Positions 24,724 to 33,859 are shown, counted from the first letter of the stretch. The stretch: 64,000 nucleotides of DNA from DATFDN01 sp035685165 (GCA_035685165.1 DASRBI010000023.1:62001-126000); one strand, 5' to 3'. Translations and numbers: made by a program. The notes: generated from the letters alone by a model not told the origin.

Positions 24724-25317
24724 TCAGCCGCGCCGCTCCCCGGGGTCGATCCAGCCCACGTTCCCGTCGCCGCGGCGGTACACGACATTGAGTTCCCCGC
24801 TGGCGCTGTTGCGGAACATCAGCACCGCTTGATCGGCAAGGTCGAGGCGCATCACCGCTTCGCCCACCGTCAGCCGGCTGATCTCCGCCGGCTGCTCGGC
24901 GATGACGGTGGCGAAGCAATTGATTCGCGCCGCCTCGTCGCCGTTCTCGTGGTCCACCTCCGCCGGCTGCTGCAGCACATACTGGCGGGCCATCTCCGGG
25001 CGCTCGCGGTGGGCGAGATCGCGGGCATGGTCGCTGACCCGCCGCCGGTAGCGGCGCAGCCGTTTGGCGATATGCTCGGCGGCGTCGTCGAAGGCCGTCG
25101 GCGCGTCGGCGGCCTCGCCTTCCCCGCGCAGTATCAGGCCGCGGCCGGCGTGCAGGTTGATGTCGCAGGTGAAGAAGCTGCGGGCGCGGCTGAACGTCAC
25201 CTGCGCCTCCAGCGCGCGGTCGAAATATTTCCGCGCGATCCCCTCAAGGCTCTCCGCCACCCGGGTCCTGAGCGCGTCCGAAAGCTCGACCTGCTTGCCG
25301 GATACCTTGATGTCCAT
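24724..25317 (-). CDS. hpf: Long-form ribosome hibernation promoting factor
   Basis: A 197-residue protein that dimerises and inactivates 70S ribosomes in stationary phase. The N-terminal S30AE domain starts MDIKVSGKQVELSDALRTRV. The C-terminal dimerisation domain is present, with RLTVGEAVMRLDLADQAVLM and NVVYRRGDGNVGWIDP. GGGAGGG lies before the ATG. It follows rpoN by 50 bp, the usual rpoN-hpf order. The ptsN gene that often follows is absent here. Confidence 0.93.
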   Translation of the reverse strand: MDIKVSGKQVELSDALRTRVAESLEGIARKYFDRALEAQVTFSRARSFFTCDINLHAGRGLILRGEGEAADAPTAFDDAAEHIAKRLRRYRRRVSDHARDLAHRERPEMARQYVLQQPAEVDHENGDEAARINCFATVIAEQPAEISRLTVGEAVMRLDLADQAVLMFRNSASGELNVVYRRGDGNVGWIDPGERRG

Positions 25318-25367
25318 CCTGGCCCTCCCGAGACGCTCATGCGCTCCCGGCCCGGGGCGGCGGCGCC

Positions 25368-26855
25368 TCAGGCCGGAACGGCCTTCTCCCGCTTGCGCTG
25401 CGTCGAGTTGGGGATCCGCAGCGCTTCGCGGTATTTGGCCACGGTCCGGCGGGCAATGTCCACGCCCTCCGCCCGCAGGGCCTCGACGATCGCCTCATCG
25501 GAGAGAACGTGATCGGGATCCTCGGTGTGTATCAATGCCTTGATGCGGTGCCGCACCGCCTCGGCGCTCTGCGCGCCGCCGTCGGTGCGGGCGATCGCGG
25601 TGGTGAAGAAGTATTTGAGCTCGAACATGCCGCGCGGGGTGGCGATATATTTGTTCGCCGTTACCCGGCTGACGGTGCTCTCGTGCAGATCGACAGCCTC
25701 GGCGATATCGCGCAGGATCAGCGGTTTCAGGTGTGCCACCCCATGCCGCAGGAACCCGTCCTGCTGGCGCACGATCTCGGCCGAGACCTTCAGGATCGTC
25801 TGTGTGCGCTGTTGCAGCGACTTGACCAGCCAGTTGGCGCTGGCGAGGTGCTCGGCGAGGAATCCGCGGGTCTCCTTCGCCGCGCCCGGCGCCACCGTCG
25901 CGTAGAAACGCTGGTTGACCAGCACGCGCGGCAGCGTGTCGGGGTTCACCTCCAACAACCACCCGCCCTCGGCCGAGGGGCGCATCAAAACATCCGGTAC
26001 GATCGCGCGCGCGGGCTCGGCCTCCCAGGTCGCGGCGGGCTTCGGATCGAGCGCCTTGATCTCGCCGATCATGTCGGCAAGATCCTCGGAGTCCACGCCG
26101 CAGACTGCCATCAGCCGCCGCAGGTCCCGCCGCGCCAGCAAATCCAGATTGTCGAGCAGTGCCTGCATCGCCGGATCGAGCCGGTTGCGATCGGCGAGCT
26201 GCGCAGCCAGGCACTCCCTCAAATCGCGCGCGAACAGGCCCGGCGGATCGAAGCGCATCATGCGTTCGCGCACGGCTTCCACCCGCTCGAGCGGTACCTT
26301 GAGGGCATCGGCAATGTCGGCAGGGGCCGCGGTCAGGCGGCCCGCCGGGCACAGGAGCGCAATCAGGTGCGCCCCGATCATACGGTCGCCGTGATCGGGA
26401 AAGGTCAGCCGGAGCTGCTCGCCGAGATACTCCCGCAGTGGCGGGCGCCCGCCGGGCAGGTCTTCGACGCCGCGTTCGTCCTCCTCGAAGCCCCATCCTC
26501 CGCCGCCGCGATCGAATCGCGCGCCGTCCGACGAGGTGCCGGGGTCGTAGGTGTTGGAGAAATCACCGTCGAGCGGCGCGGCCGATTCCGCCGGCAAGCT
26601 GTCCGCGCGCGCCGTTTCAGCGGCGTCCGGTTCGCGCGCGGCCGGCACGGCGAGCTGATCGGGGGCGGCCCGCTCAGGGTCGGGCTCATCGCTTCGCTCG
26701 TCGCGCTCGAGCAGCGGGTTCCGCTCCAGTTCCTGCTCGACGAACGCCGCGACTTCCACGTTCGTGTACTGCAGCAGCTTGATCGCCTGCCGCAGTTGCG
26801 GCGTCATGACGAGGGACTGGCTCTGCCGCAGATCGAGGCGCGGGGCTAGGGACAT
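25368..26855 (-). CDS. rpoN: RNA polymerase sigma-54 factor
   Basis: A 495-residue sigma factor. The N-terminal region I is Gln/Leu-rich (SLVMTPQLRQAIKLLQ). An acidic region II follows. The core-binding domain and the HTH are in the centre, and the RpoN box ARRTVAKYRE lies near the C-terminus, where it contacts the -24 element. The downstream neighbour hpf and upstream neighbour lptB are the classic context. Length and motifs are complete, so the factor should be functional. Confidence 0.96.
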   Translation of the reverse strand: MSLAPRLDLRQSQSLVMTPQLRQAIKLLQYTNVEVAAFVEQELERNPLLERDERSDEPDPERAAPDQLAVPAAREPDAAETARADSLPAESAAPLDGDFSNTYDPGTSSDGARFDRGGGGWGFEEDERGVEDLPGGRPPLREYLGEQLRLTFPDHGDRMIGAHLIALLCPAGRLTAAPADIADALKVPLERVEAVRERMMRFDPPGLFARDLRECLAAQLADRNRLDPAMQALLDNLDLLARRDLRRLMAVCGVDSEDLADMIGEIKALDPKPAATWEAEPARAIVPDVLMRPSAEGGWLLEVNPDTLPRVLVNQRFYATVAPGAAKETRGFLAEHLASANWLVKSLQQRTQTILKVSAEIVRQQDGFLRHGVAHLKPLILRDIAEAVDLHESTVSRVTANKYIATPRGMFELKYFFTTAIARTDGGAQSAEAVRHRIKALIHTEDPDHVLSDEAIVEALRAEGVDIARRTVAKYREALRIPNSTQRKREKAVPA

Positions 26856-26925
26856 TGCCGGTCCGATGCTACTCCGCCATCGCCGGGTACGGCCCGGTAT
26901 GGGTCAAGCGAACGCGCGAGGACGG

Positions 26926-27696
26926 TCAAAGGCTGAACCGCTCGCCGAGATAAACGCGCCGCACGCCCTCGTGCGCAACCACCTCGTCGGGCCGTCCCTC
27001 CATCAGCACCTGGCCGTCGTGCATGATGTAGGCGCGGTCGATGATCTCCAGCGTCTCGCGCACATTGTGGTCGGTGATCAGCACGCCGATCCCGCGATCC
27101 TTGAGGTGGGAGACGAGGTCGCGGATCTCGCCCACCGCGATCGGGTCGATGCCGGCCAGCGGCTCGTCGAGCAGGATGTAGGCCGGCTGGGTGGCGAGCG
27201 CGCGAGCGATCTCCACACGCCGGCGCTCGCCGCCCGACAAGGCGAGCGCGGGCGTGCGGCGGAGATGGCTGATGCCGAATTCGGCCAGCAGCTCGTCCAG
27301 CATCTGGTCGCGCCGGTAGCGATCGGACTCCACCACCTCGAGCGCCGCCATCACGTTCTGCTCCACGTTCAGGCCGCGGAACACGCTCGCCTCCTGCGGC
27401 AGGTAGCCGACCCCGAGGCGCGCGCGCCGGTACATCGGCAGCCGCGTGATATCCGCCCCGTCGAGCGTGATGGCGCCCGTGTCGGGCCGCACCAGGCCGA
27501 CGATCATGTAAAAGGTCGTGGTCTTGCCGGCCCCGTTCGGCCCAAGGAGGCCCACCGCCTCGCCGCGCCGGAGGGTGACGGAGACGTTCCGCACCACCGG
27601 GCGGCGATTGTAGGTTTTGCCGATCCCGTTCGCGCCCAGACCGCCGCTGCCCGCCAGCACGCGCAGCCCGATCGCGCTTGCCCGCGTCGTGCTCAT
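26926..27696 (-). CDS. lptB: LPS export ABC transporter ATP-binding protein
   Basis: A 256-residue cytoplasmic ATPase that powers LPS extraction by LptFG. Walker A is GPNGAGKTT, followed by the LptB-typical FYMIVGLVRPD. The signature is ALSGGERRRVEIARAL and Walker B is YILLDEPLAGIDP. The first 28 residues or so are an extra N-terminal extension. The ATG overlaps the lptA stop by 4 bp. Confidence 0.95.
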   Translation of the reverse strand: MSTTRASAIGLRVLAGSGGLGANGIGKTYNRRPVVRNVSVTLRRGEAVGLLGPNGAGKTTTFYMIVGLVRPDTGAITLDGADITRLPMYRRARLGVGYLPQEASVFRGLNVEQNVMAALEVVESDRYRRDQMLDELLAEFGISHLRRTPALALSGGERRRVEIARALATQPAYILLDEPLAGIDPIAVGEIRDLVSHLKDRGIGVLITDHNVRETLEIIDRAYIMHDGQVLMEGRPDEVVAHEGVRRVYLGERFSL

Positions 27697-28706
27697 GGCT
27701 TCGCCTTGGGCGTGGGTTGCGCCTTGGCAGGCGCCGCACCGGGCGGTGCGCCGGCGTCCTGGTTGGCGCTTTCCGGGACGATCAGCCCCGCCACACGCGC
27801 GCCCTTGTTGCCAATCAGCCGCGCGATCCCGGTCTTTAGGTTCACTTCCGCTTCCGCCCCTTCGAGCTGATTGTCGCCCCGCGTGATCCGCACCTTGTCG
27901 AGCAGGAGCGCGATCCCCGTCTCCGGCACATAGACGCCGCGATCCCCGGTCACGACCTCGGTCGGCGTGCTGACCGTTACGTGGCCGAACGCCTCGACCT
28001 TCTCGAGCTTGCCGCTGTTCTCGAGCGTATCCCCGCTGCCCTGCGCGGGCTGGGTAGCCACCGGCGTCGGGTGCGCCTGATCGTCCGGCACCGTGTAGGC
28101 CACCAGCACGTCGGCGGCGATCCGGCGGCTGTCCTTCGTCACTACCACCGCATCGCCGCGTGCCACCGCCATGTGTTTGGCCGACCAGTATTCCACGTCG
28201 TCGCGCGCGGTCAGCACCTCGTTCGGCGTGGTGAGCCGCAGGTCGTGCCCGGTCAGCACAAGCACCGCCTGGTCCATGTCGTACACCGCCCGGTCGCCGA
28301 CCGCGCGATCGGTCGGCGTCGAGATCACCACGTTGCCCTCGGCGACCAGGCGGTAAACCTCATTGTCGCCGTTATCCTCGCCCGGGACCTGGCCCGCGGC
28401 CGTGCCGGCGGGGGCTGCCCTCGGCGGCCTGGTCTCGCCGGTATCAGGGGCCGCTTCGGTCCCCGGTTTCTTCCGGTAGTAGGCGATCAGCTTGTCGGCG
28501 CTAACGGTGACGTCCTGGCGCACCGCGGTGGCACCGCCGCTCGCGATCACCTCGTGCTGCTGTTGCAGCCACTCGATCCCCCCCTTCGCCGTGACCTGCA
28601 CCGGCCCGCCATGCGCGAGATCGATGCCCTGCGCCCGCGCCGATCCCAGGGCGGCCAGCGCGAGGACGCCCGCGAGCGCCGCCGGCCGTCTCGCTCGCCC
28701 CGTCAT
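27693..28706 (-). CDS. lptA: LPS transport periplasmic protein LptA (OstA-like)
   Basis: A 337-residue periplasmic protein that bridges LPS across the envelope. A signal peptide ends near GSARA. Two OstA-type beta-jellyroll segments are visible, one with VTVSADKLIAYY and one with TGDRGVYVPETG. An acidic, low-complexity insert (about 85-120) and a Pro/Ala/Lys-rich tail make it longer than the E. coli protein, as is common in alphaproteobacteria. It overlaps lptC and lptB by 4 bp. Confidence 0.88.
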   Translation of the reverse strand: MTGRARRPAALAGVLALAALGSARAQGIDLAHGGPVQVTAKGGIEWLQQQHEVIASGGATAVRQDVTVSADKLIAYYRKKPGTEAAPDTGETRPPRAAPAGTAAGQVPGEDNGDNEVYRLVAEGNVVISTPTDRAVGDRAVYDMDQAVLVLTGHDLRLTTPNEVLTARDDVEYWSAKHMAVARGDAVVVTKDSRRIAADVLVAYTVPDDQAHPTPVATQPAQGSGDTLENSGKLEKVEAFGHVTVSTPTEVVTGDRGVYVPETGIALLLDKVRITRGDNQLEGAEAEVNLKTGIARLIGNKGARVAGLIVPESANQDAGAPPGAAPAKAQPTPKAKP

Positions 28707-29377
28707 TGCGGCGGCGCCTGGACCGCGTTCAGCCGCACGCTGGCGGGGCCGGCGAAGAAAATCTGCTGCCCGCTGTCGACGGCGGTGAACCCGCCCTGCG
28801 CGTCGAGGGTGCCGAACGGTCCCGTTGCGTGCACCGGCTCAGTGCCGGCGGCGGCGCCTGACTTCAGGTCCACCGTGGCGCTTTTCGTCACCATCGTCGT
28901 GCCGTCGTCGCGGTAGAGCGTCACCCCCTGCGTCAGATCGAGCGTGTCGGCGTGCTGGCGATAGGTGCCCGCCGCCGATTGCAGCATGAGCCACGTGCCG
29001 TCTTGTAGCGTGATGTCGCCCTTGGGCTGGACCAAGTCCACCTGATCGTCGTTCAGCCGGCGTGCCCGCGCGGCGGTGATGGTGAACGGCCGCCCCTGCT
29101 GATCGACGCTGCGGTAGCGTGCATCGAAAACGGTGTCGCCATGCACCTCGCCCAGCAGTTTCGCGGCTTTGTTTGCCTGCTCCGCCTCTTGCCGGAACTC
29201 CGGCCACAGGGCGAGGCTCCCAAGCAGCGCCAGCGCGACTGCGGGCAGCAGCAGCTTGGTGAGGGTGAGGGTCCAGCGCCGCCGCGCAATCCTCCCCGGG
29301 GAGGGAACGCGCGACCGCTGGATCGTGTCGAGCAGCCGGCCTTCGCGCCGGCGCGGGGTGCGGACGGCGCCGCTCAT
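28703..29377 (-). CDS. lptC: LPS export system protein LptC
   Basis: A 224-residue bitopic inner-membrane protein that passes LPS from LptBFG to LptA. One transmembrane helix lies at about residues 38-60 (LLLPAVALALLGSLALWP). It is followed by a periplasmic beta-jellyroll with RPFTITAARARRLNDDQ and LYRDDGTTMVTKSATVDLK. It overlaps kdsD and lptA by 4 bp each. Confidence 0.9.
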   Translation of the reverse strand: MSGAVRTPRRREGRLLDTIQRSRVPSPGRIARRRWTLTLTKLLLPAVALALLGSLALWPEFRQEAEQANKAAKLLGEVHGDTVFDARYRSVDQQGRPFTITAARARRLNDDQVDLVQPKGDITLQDGTWLMLQSAAGTYRQHADTLDLTQGVTLYRDDGTTMVTKSATVDLKSGAAAGTEPVHATGPFGTLDAQGGFTAVDSGQQIFFAGPASVRLNAVQAPPQ

Positions 29378-30357
29378 GCCACACCCGCCCGCAGCAGGTC
29401 GTGGATGTGCAGGATGCCCACCGGCCGACCTGCGGGGTCCACGACGAAGAGCGCAGTGATCGGACGCTTGCGTGCGTTCATGGCGTGCAGCGCCTCGGCG
29501 GCCAGCGCGTCGGGCGCGATCGTCTGCGGATCGCGCGTCATGATCTCGTCCACCCGCCGGGCAAGAAGCTCCGGGCCCATGTGCCGGCGCAGATCGCCGT
29601 CGGTGATGATCCCCGCCAGCCGCCCCGCCGCGTCGGTGACGCCGAGGCAGCCGAACCGCTTCTCGGTCATCCGCAGCAGCGCCGCATCCATCGGCAGATC
29701 TGGCGGTGCGAGCGGCATCTCCTCGCCCGCGTGCATCAGCTCGCGCACCCGGCGCAGCCGGGCGCCGAGGCGGCCGCCGGGATGGAAGCGGCGGAAATCA
29801 GCGGCGGTGAAGCCGCGCCTGGTCAGCAAGGCAACCGCCAGCGCGTCGCCGAGCGCCATCTGCATGACCGTGCTCGTGGTCGGCGCGAGCCCCATGGGGC
29901 AGGCCTCGGCGGCGGCCGGCAGCAGCAGCACCACATCGGCCGCGCGAGCCAGAGCCGACCGGGCGTCGCCGGTGACGGCGACCAGCGGCAGCGCGAACCG
30001 GCGCGCATGGCGGACCAGATCGGCCAGCTCCGGCGTCTCGCCGGAATTGGACAGCGCCAGCAGCGCGTCCCCGGCGACGATCATGCCGAGGTCGCCGTGC
30101 GAGGCCTCGGCGGGGTGGACGAACAGGGCAGGCGTGCCGGTCGAGGCGAGGGTGGCGGCAATCTTCCGGGCCACGTGGCCCGATTTGCCCATCCCAGAGA
30201 CCACCACCCGCCCGGTGACGCGGACCAGCGTCTCGACCGCTTGGGTGAACGCCTCGTCCAGCCCCGCCGCGAGCGCTCGTAGCCCCGACGCCTCGGTGGC
30301 GAGCACGGCACGCGCGACGTCGAGATCCGCCCGTGCGGTGGCGATCGCGGCTGTCAT
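29374..30357 (-). CDS. kdsD: Arabinose-5-phosphate isomerase (KpsF/GutQ family)
   Basis: A 327-residue cytosolic enzyme that converts ribulose 5-phosphate to arabinose 5-phosphate, the first step to KDO for LPS. The SIS domain covers residues 40-175, with RVVVSGMGKSGHVARKIAATL and the LALSNSGETPEL loop. Two CBS domains follow from about 205. It heads the overlapping lpt operon, so supply of the LPS core sugar and LPS transport are co-expressed. A sigma-54-like element lies upstream at 30435-30451. Confidence 0.94.
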   Translation of the reverse strand: MTAAIATARADLDVARAVLATEASGLRALAAGLDEAFTQAVETLVRVTGRVVVSGMGKSGHVARKIAATLASTGTPALFVHPAEASHGDLGMIVAGDALLALSNSGETPELADLVRHARRFALPLVAVTGDARSALARAADVVLLLPAAAEACPMGLAPTTSTVMQMALGDALAVALLTRRGFTAADFRRFHPGGRLGARLRRVRELMHAGEEMPLAPPDLPMDAALLRMTEKRFGCLGVTDAAGRLAGIITDGDLRRHMGPELLARRVDEIMTRDPQTIAPDALAAEALHAMNARKRPITALFVVDPAGRPVGILHIHDLLRAGVA

Positions 30358-30434
30358 GTCCCCCGTTGCTACGCCGTCAGAGTCGGACGCTTAGGTTATC
30401 GGGGCGTGCCGGGTCAACTGCTGCACCGCAACAA

Positions 30435-30451
30435 GACAATAATCATGCCAA
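30435..30451 (-). promoter_or_regulatory. Sigma-54-like -24/-12 element upstream of kdsD
   Basis: On the minus strand TTGGCATGATTATTGTC resembles the consensus TTGGCACG-N4-TTGC, with GG and the -12 dinucleotide separated by the required 10 bp. The -12 is GT in place of GC, which weakens it. It overlaps the palindrome TGCCAA-G-TTGGCA (30446-30458), just past the rnd stop codon, so a different operator or a hairpin is also possible. A start site here would leave a leader of roughly 70 bases before kdsD. Confidence 0.3.
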
Positions 30452-30461
30452 GTTGGCAGCC

Positions 30462-31118
30462 CTAATGGGCGAAAATGTCGGGATCGTCGAACCCGAGGAC
30501 ATCGAGCCGCGCGCGGGTGGGCAGGAAGGCGAAGCACTCTTCGGCCAGCGCGAGCCGCCCCTCCCGCTCCAGCAGCGCCTGCAGCTTGGCCCAGAGCGCA
30601 TGGAGGTGCAGCACGTCGCTCGCGGCGTAGGCGAGCTGCTCGGCCCCTAATTCCGGCGCCCCCCAGTCCGAGGTCTGCTGCTGCTTGCTAAGCTCGATGC
30701 CGAGCAGCTCCTTGCAAAGATCGCGCAGCCCGTGCCGGTCGGTGAAGGTACGGGTCAGCTTGGCGGCGATCTTCGTGCAGCGTACCGGCGCGACGGTGAT
30801 GTCGAGATGAAGCTGGAGCATCGCCACGTCGAAGCGGGCGAAGTGCATCAGTTTCACCACCTTCGGATCGGCCAGCAACCGGCGCAGGTTGGGACAGGCG
30901 TAGCCGAGCCCGCCGAGCGAGGGGGGGCGGAGCTGCACCAGATGCGCCGTGCCGTCGCCCGCCGACAGCTGCACGAGGCACAGCCGGTCGCGCCTGAAAT
31001 CCAGCCCCATCGTCTCGGTGTCCACCGCCACCACCGCGCCGAGCGCGAGCCCGTCCGGCAGGTCGTCGCGATAGAGGCGCAAGGAGGCGCCGTCCGGCAG
31101 GAATTGCGTGGTGCTCAT
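30462..31118 (-). CDS. rnd: Ribonuclease D (single-domain 3'-5' exonuclease)
   Basis: A 218-residue DEDDy exonuclease that trims tRNA 3' ends. Exo motif I is VAVDTETMGLD, motif II includes MHFARFDVAML, and motif III is YAASDVLHLHALW. The HRDC domains of E. coli RNase D are missing, which is normal for the short alphaproteobacterial form. The ATG lies 14 bp beyond the 3' end of a tRNA-Leu gene on the same strand, leaving little room for its own leader or ribosome binding site. Confidence 0.92.
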   Translation of the reverse strand: MSTTQFLPDGASLRLYRDDLPDGLALGAVVAVDTETMGLDFRRDRLCLVQLSAGDGTAHLVQLRPPSLGGLGYACPNLRRLLADPKVVKLMHFARFDVAMLQLHLDITVAPVRCTKIAAKLTRTFTDRHGLRDLCKELLGIELSKQQQTSDWGAPELGAEQLAYAASDVLHLHALWAKLQALLEREGRLALAEECFAFLPTRARLDVLGFDDPDIFAH

Positions 31119-31132
31119 CGGGGAGTGCGGAT

Positions 31133-31219
31133 TGGTGCCCAGGAGAAGACTCGAACTTCCACGACCTTGCGGCCACAGGTACCTGAAACCTGCGCGTCTA
31201 CCAATTCCGCCACCTGGGC
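31133..31219 (-). tRNA. tRNA-Leu (anticodon CAG)
   Basis: An 87-nt class II tRNA. The acceptor stem GCCCAGG pairs with CCTGGGC, followed by discriminator A and an encoded CCA. The anticodon stem CAGGT/ACCTG encloses the 7-base loop TTCAGGT, giving CAG, which reads CUG, a very frequent Leu codon here. The D-arm AATTGGTAGACGC and the T-loop GTTCGAGTC are standard. A long variable arm is present. It is co-directional with gtrA upstream and rnd downstream. Confidence 0.97.
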
Positions 31220-31264
31220 AGGTGCGAGGCGCGCGATGTAGCCGCGCGGTCAGCCAGGGTCAAC

Positions 31265-31714
31265 TCAACGGAACACAACCGTTCTGGACAGCCCGAAATT
31301 CACCCCCATGCCGGCCAGCGCGCCGCTGAAGGTCGCCAGCACCGGCTGCGCGGCGCAGAGGGGAACGAAGCTCACCAGCAGCACATAGGCGCCGCGGTTG
31401 AGCACGAAGCCGGCCAGGTTGGCGATCAGGAACAGCGCCCATTGCCGGTGCGCCGGGCCGCTGCCCCGTCCCCGAAACGTCCAGGCGCGGTTGAGCGCCC
31501 AGGTGACGGTCGCCGCGGCCACATAGGACGCCATCCCGGCGGCGATCAGCCCGATCGGGTGGCGAAGCGCATAGACGATCCCGGTATCGACGCCGAACCC
31601 GGCAAGCCCGACCATGCCGAAGCGCAGGAACTGCGCCGCGAGCGCGATCAGCCCCGCATGGCGTCCGCCTACCACGCCCCCTGCCGCTTGCAACCCTGCT
31701 TCCATGCCTGCCAT
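31265..31714 (-). CDS. GtrA-family membrane protein
   Basis: A 149-residue protein with four predicted transmembrane helices, typical of GtrA/DPMS-like proteins. These are thought to move or accompany lipid-linked sugars for cell-surface polysaccharides. The family features are FLRFGMVGLAGFGVDTGIVY near residue 29 and WALNRAWTFRGRG near 72. It is followed at 45 bp by tRNA-Leu. The polysaccharide it serves is unknown. Confidence 0.88.
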   Translation of the reverse strand: MAGMEAGLQAAGGVVGGRHAGLIALAAQFLRFGMVGLAGFGVDTGIVYALRHPIGLIAAGMASYVAAATVTWALNRAWTFRGRGSGPAHRQWALFLIANLAGFVLNRGAYVLLVSFVPLCAAQPVLATFSGALAGMGVNFGLSRTVVFR

Positions 31715-31751
31715 CTAGCGGCGCTTGGGCTTCCCGCGAAAGGCCACGACC

Positions 31752-33344
31752 ATGAAGCGACGCACCTTCATCGCCGGCACCGCCGCCGCGCTCGCCGCGC
31801 CACTGGCCGCACCCCGCCTCGCGCGGGCGGAAAGCGCGCGGGTGCTGCGCTTCGTGCCCCAATCCGATGTCACGATACTCGACCCGATCTGGACCACCGC
31901 CTACGTCACCCGCAATCACGGCTACCTGATCTTCGACACGCTTTATGGGATCGACGCGAACTATGCCGCGCAGCCGCAAATGGTCGCGGGCCACACGGTC
32001 GAGGACGACGGCAAGCTCTGGAAGCTCACTCTGCGCGACGGGCTTCTCTGGCACGACGGGGAGAAGGTGTTGGCCCGCGATTGCGTGGCCTCCATCCAGC
32101 GTTGGGGCAAGCGCGATGCCTTCGGCCAGACCTTGATCGCCTATACGGACGAGCTCTCCGCTCCCGACGACCGCACGATCCAGTTTCGCCTGAAGAAGCC
32201 GTTTCCGATGCTGCCCGACGCGCTCGGCCACGCCGGCAGCAACATGTGCGCGATGATGCCAGAGAGGCTGGCGAACACCGATGCGTTTAAGCAGATCACG
32301 GAGATGGTCGGCTCGGGGCCGTTCAGGTGGAAGGCCGACGAGCGGGTTGTTGGCTCGCGCGCGGTCTATGAGCGCAATCCGGCCTACAAGCCGCGCGAGG
32401 GCGGCGCGCCCGCGTGGACCTCGGGGCCGAAGATCGTCAACTTCGACCGCGTCGAATGGCATGTCATCCCCGATGCCTCCACCAAGCTCGCCGCGCTGCA
32501 AAGCAAGGAGGTCGATTGGTGGGAAGACCCCACCAACGACATGCTGCCGATCCTGGCGGCGTCGGACTTCCTACGCGCCGAGGTGATCGATCCGACCGGG
32601 CTGATGGCCTGTATGCGGCTGAACGAGCTCTATCCGCCGTTCGACAACCCAGCGATCCGCCGTGCGCTGCTCAAGGGGACGGCGCAGATCGACGTGGTGC
32701 AGGCGGTGGCAGGCGACGATCCCAAAATGTCCTACACGCCTACCGGCGTGTTCACGCCCAAGACTCCCGATGCGTCCGATGCCGGGCTCGATGTTTTCCG
32801 CGGGCCGCGCGACTACCCTGCCGTCAAGAAGGCGCTGGAGGAGGCCGGATACAAGGGCGAGAAGGTGGTCCTTATGGTTCCGACCGACTTCCCGATCCTG
32901 AAGGCTGAGGGCGATGTCGCCGCCGACATGCTGAAGAAGTGCGGCTTCAACGTCGATTATCAGGCGATGGACTGGGGGACGCTGGTGCAGCGCCGCACCA
33001 AGCAGGATCCGCCCGGCAGCCCCGGTTACTGGAGCGCCTTCTGCACCTTCTGGTCCGGGCTCGACCAGTCCAATCCGGTCGGTCACGCCTTCCTGCGCGG
33101 CAACGGCAAGCAGGCGCTGTTCGGCTGGCCGACGGCGCCCAAGATCGAGGCGTTGCGCCAGCAATGGATTGATGCGCCGGACGATGCGGCGCGCCGGAAG
33201 CTCGCGGTCGATTTGCAGCTCCAGGCGCTTGAGGACGTGCCCTATGTCCCGCTCGGCCAGGTGTTCGGCGCCACCGCCCACCAGAAGGACATCACGGGAA
33301 TCCTGGACGGGTTCGTGATGTTCTGGAACGTGCGGCGGGCTTAG
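31752..33344 (+). CDS. Peptide/nickel-type ABC transporter substrate-binding protein
   Basis: A 530-residue periplasmic binding protein (SBP_bac_5, cluster C). The N-terminus KRRTFIAGTAAALAAPLAAP is a twin-arginine-style signal ending near LARA. The mature protein has the standard TLYGIDANYAAQPQM and VGSGPFRWKADE segments. The ATG at 31752 (MKRRTF) is chosen because the signal begins there. No permease or ATPase gene is linked, so its transporter must be encoded elsewhere. The ligand is unknown. Confidence 0.9.
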   Translation: MKRRTFIAGTAAALAAPLAAPRLARAESARVLRFVPQSDVTILDPIWTTAYVTRNHGYLIFDTLYGIDANYAAQPQMVAGHTVEDDGKLWKLTLRDGLLWHDGEKVLARDCVASIQRWGKRDAFGQTLIAYTDELSAPDDRTIQFRLKKPFPMLPDALGHAGSNMCAMMPERLANTDAFKQITEMVGSGPFRWKADERVVGSRAVYERNPAYKPREGGAPAWTSGPKIVNFDRVEWHVIPDASTKLAALQSKEVDWWEDPTNDMLPILAASDFLRAEVIDPTGLMACMRLNELYPPFDNPAIRRALLKGTAQIDVVQAVAGDDPKMSYTPTGVFTPKTPDASDAGLDVFRGPRDYPAVKKALEEAGYKGEKVVLMVPTDFPILKAEGDVAADMLKKCGFNVDYQAMDWGTLVQRRTKQDPPGSPGYWSAFCTFWSGLDQSNPVGHAFLRGNGKQALFGWPTAPKIEALRQQWIDAPDDAARRKLAVDLQLQALEDVPYVPLGQVFGATAHQKDITGILDGFVMFWNVRRA

Positions 33345-33400
33345 CCCGCCTGCCGCAAGGGGAGGGGGAACTCTTTTCTGGCCGGCAGCCAACGCGCCCC

Positions 33401-33859
33401 ATGGGCGCCGCCCGGCTGATCGCCGCGGCGGGCGGCCTCGGCCATGTGCCGCGGGCGCCCGGCACGGCGGCATCGGCTGCCGCGGTCATCGTCGGCTGGG
33501 TGCTGCTGCGCCAAAGCCCAACCTTGCTCGGCGCGGCAATCGCGATTGCGATCCTGTTCGGCTTCTGGTCCCTGTCCCGGCTGCCCGAGGCCGAAGCCGA
33601 TCCAGGCTGGGTGGTGATCGACGAGGTGGCGGGCCAGTTTCTCGCCTTGCTCGGCCTCGTGGGCGGCGCGGGAGGGCCTGGCGTGCTCGCCGCCTTCCTG
33701 CTGTTCCGCCTGTTCGACATCGCCAAGCCCGGCCCGGTCGGCTGGGCCGACCGGCGCGGCGGCGCAACGGGGGTGATGCTGGACGACCTAATAGCGGGGC
33801 TCCTCGCCGCCGCCCTGCTCGCGGCAGGCCGCGCGCTGCTCGCTACGGCTTCAGCCTGA
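33401..33859 (+). CDS. pgpA: Phosphatidylglycerophosphatase A
   Basis: A 152-residue membrane enzyme that dephosphorylates phosphatidylglycerophosphate to phosphatidylglycerol. Family motifs are PRAPGTAAS near residue 18, DPGWVVIDEVAGQF near 67, FRLFDIAKPGPVGW near 102 and GVMLDDLIAGL near 124. Four hydrophobic spans fit the family. No strong ribosome binding site is seen. The 3' end overlaps hldE tail to tail by 17 bp. Confidence 0.93.
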   Translation: MGAARLIAAAGGLGHVPRAPGTAASAAAVIVGWVLLRQSPTLLGAAIAIAILFGFWSLSRLPEAEADPGWVVIDEVAGQFLALLGLVGGAGGPGVLAAFLLFRLFDIAKPGPVGWADRRGGATGVMLDDLIAGLLAAALLAAGRALLATASA

